DNA of 7,973 nucleotides. It comes from Chloroflexota bacterium. Its GTDB lineage: Bacteria > Chloroflexota > UBA6077. A model generated the notes under the pieces. It did no database searches and was not told where the DNA came from. It worked only from the letters and a program-made list of their open reading frames with translations. Position numbers and translations under genes: made by a program. Below, piece by piece: positions 6,873 to 7,973 of the stretch. How positions within the stretch are numbered: the first letter of the stretch is position 1; every line of letters starts with the position of its first letter. The stretch spans positions 1 through 7,973 of the forward strand of contig JAJYKO010000217.1 of assembly GCA_021788565.1 (NCBI GenBank). Reading direction: 5' to 3'.

Positions 6873-7973
6873 TCATGGCAGGCTGCCTGCCTGGCCCGCG
6901 GCGATGGTCTCCTCGCGGATCAAAGCCTTCGCCTCGTCCACGCTGTGACCGGCAACTCCGAGGCGCTCCAAGTTCCTTCCCTCCCTCCAGAAATCGCGGC
7001 GGTACACGGCAGAGGCCACGTCCACCAATCCGCCAATCGTGCGCATCTCCAGGCCGGCGAGGCGGCCGAGGGATGCGATAGGCACGAGGCCGGTAGGTAC
7101 GTCTTCCAGGACATAGCGCGTGTCCAACGACCGCGGAGCGGCGATACCCGCGTACGCGGGGTTGCTGTGAATGCGGTCGTACAGGGTCTGTCCCTGGATG
7201 CCCTCGTAGCTCAACTCCAGCCAATCCGCCGCGGATGTTGCCCGAACACCAAAGGCTTTGGCGGTCGCGATGCGCTCCTCGTCGATTGCTTCGAGGAGCC
7301 TCACCACCGCCGGCGTCATGTCCCTGTAGAACTCGAACGGCACGTCGGACTCAATCCTGGCCGCGCTGAGAAGCACCGTCGCCGGGTGGAAGACCGCCCC
7401 GATGTTGTCCAGTCCGGTCTCGATAACGTCCTGCGCGGGGACGAACTGTGGATAGAGGGCATTCAGAACGGAAAGGACTCGCGGCGTGCTGCTGGCCGGC
7501 AGAGCAGCCAGCGGCACCTGCCGCTTCACGCTGGTGACTCGCACACGTGCGGGCCCCGAGATGCGACACGTGAAGAGGAGCGTCTGAGCCTCCGCCACCG
7601 CTACCCCGCCACTGACACCTCGGCTCTTCAGAACCTGTCGGAACTCCATGGCACCCCCGGTTCTCCCCGGGTTCAGGACGATGACTTGGCTGTCGTGGAG
7701 ATACGGTGCGCATGCCTCTGCCATCGCGGCGTGAGCGATGGCAGGCACCACGACGAGGATAATGTCGGCCTCCACGACGACCGGAGCGATGTCTGTCGCT
7801 GCCATCTCAAGGGGGCCGAACCCCTCGACGGCGCCTTCCAGGCGTACGCCGCCCGCCGCCTGCATGCCCACCAGCTCATGGGCGAACTTGTTGTAGAGGC
7901 GAACCGGGTAGCCACGTCTTCCCAGATCGCCAGCGAACGCGTGCGCCCCGTTGCCCGCCCCCAGGATCGCGAT
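6873..7973 (-). CDS. NAD(P)-dependent opine dehydrogenase (octopine/nopaline dehydrogenase family), first few residues cut by window edge
   Basis: The open frame enters from the right edge and ends at TGA 6875-6873, giving 366 visible residues. Family members are about 360 long, so probably only around six N-terminal residues are missing. The visible start IAILGAGNGAHAFAGDLG carries the Rossmann dinucleotide-binding motif GAGNGAHA. Other landmarks, by visible residue, are VVPAIAHA (75-82), LNPGRTGGAMEF (100-111), the NIGAVFHPATVLL block with catalytic His196, NPAYAGIA (271-278) and TRYVLEDVPTGLVP with Arg286 and Asp291. His196 and Asp291 are 95 apart, as I recall for His202 and Asp297 of Arthrobacter N-(1-D-carboxyethyl)-L-norvaline dehydrogenase; the whole sequence resembles that enzyme closely. 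Known chemistry: reversible reductive joining of an amino acid's amine to a 2-keto acid to form an opine. Sitting upstream of an importer, it may run oxidatively to release amino acid and keto acid, though a biosynthetic role is possible. No signal peptide is expected. Confidence 0.93.
   Translation of the reverse strand: MAILGAGNGAHAFAGDLGRRGYPVRLYNKFAHELVGMQAAGGVRLEGAVEGFGPLEMAATDIAPVVVEADIILVVVPAIAHAAMAEACAPYLHDSQVIVLNPGRTGGAMEFRQVLKSRGVSGGVAVAEAQTLLFTCRISGPARVRVTSVKRQVPLAALPASSTPRVLSVLNALYPQFVPAQDVIETGLDNIGAVFHPATVLLSAARIESDVPFEFYRDMTPAVVRLLEAIDEERIATAKAFGVRATSAADWLELSYEGIQGQTLYDRIHSNPAYAGIAAPRSLDTRYVLEDVPTGLVPIASLGRLAGLEMRTIGGLVDVASAVYRRDFWREGRNLERLGVAGHSVDEAKALIREETIAAGQAGSLP

Noticed and set aside
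6133..6948. A 271-codon plus-strand frame spanning the receptor 5' end and spacer
   Set aside because: It is the complement of the binding-protein signal, linker and N-domain, with low-complexity Gly/Arg/Cys content and no family motif.

Overview
The window is a high-GC bacterial segment in which all the credible coding sequence lies on the minus strand. It reads right to left as one tightly packed, apparently polycistronic block: opine dehydrogenase (5' end just off the right edge), family-5 ABC substrate-binding lipoprotein, two DppB/DppC-type permeases, two DppD/DppF-type ATPases, and a C45-family Ntn (self-cleaving) acyltransferase/amidohydrolase that runs off the left edge. Gaps are 95 nt (dehydrogenase to binding protein), 111 nt (binding protein to first permease), 18 nt, 6 nt, then two overlaps of a few bases. 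No RNA gene, mobile element, CRISPR array or convincing intrinsic terminator is visible. The operon promoter is presumably to the right of the window and its end to the left.

Organism: the binding protein has a Tat-type, alanine-rich lipoprotein signal followed by a long Pro/Thr/Ala linker. This style is common in Chloroflexota and also occurs in other high-GC, Gram-positive-like lineages. Together with the high GC content it makes a Chloroflexota-like soil or thermophilic bacterium my best guess, held loosely because no phylogenetic marker is present.

How the genes may work together: the transporter A-B-C-D-F set is a complete importer of the peptide/opine/nickel family. It is bracketed by two cytosolic enzymes that act on amino-acid conjugates. 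The upstream enzyme closely resembles Arthrobacter N-(1-D-carboxyethyl)-L-norvaline dehydrogenase (recalled sequence), an NAD-dependent enzyme that makes or splits secondary-amine opines. The downstream enzyme has the hallmarks of the isopenicillin N acyltransferase (C45) family, which acts on amide bonds. The simplest reading is a locus that imports an opine-like or N-acylated amino-acid or peptide compound and dismantles it by amide cleavage and oxidative C-N cleavage. The enzyme pairing around one importer is the most interesting thing here; the substrate cannot be read from sequence.

The main non-coding signal is a 17-bp, near-perfect inverted repeat (one G-U wobble in RNA) between the binding-protein and first-permease genes. 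Its 3' arm touches the permease's ribosome binding site.
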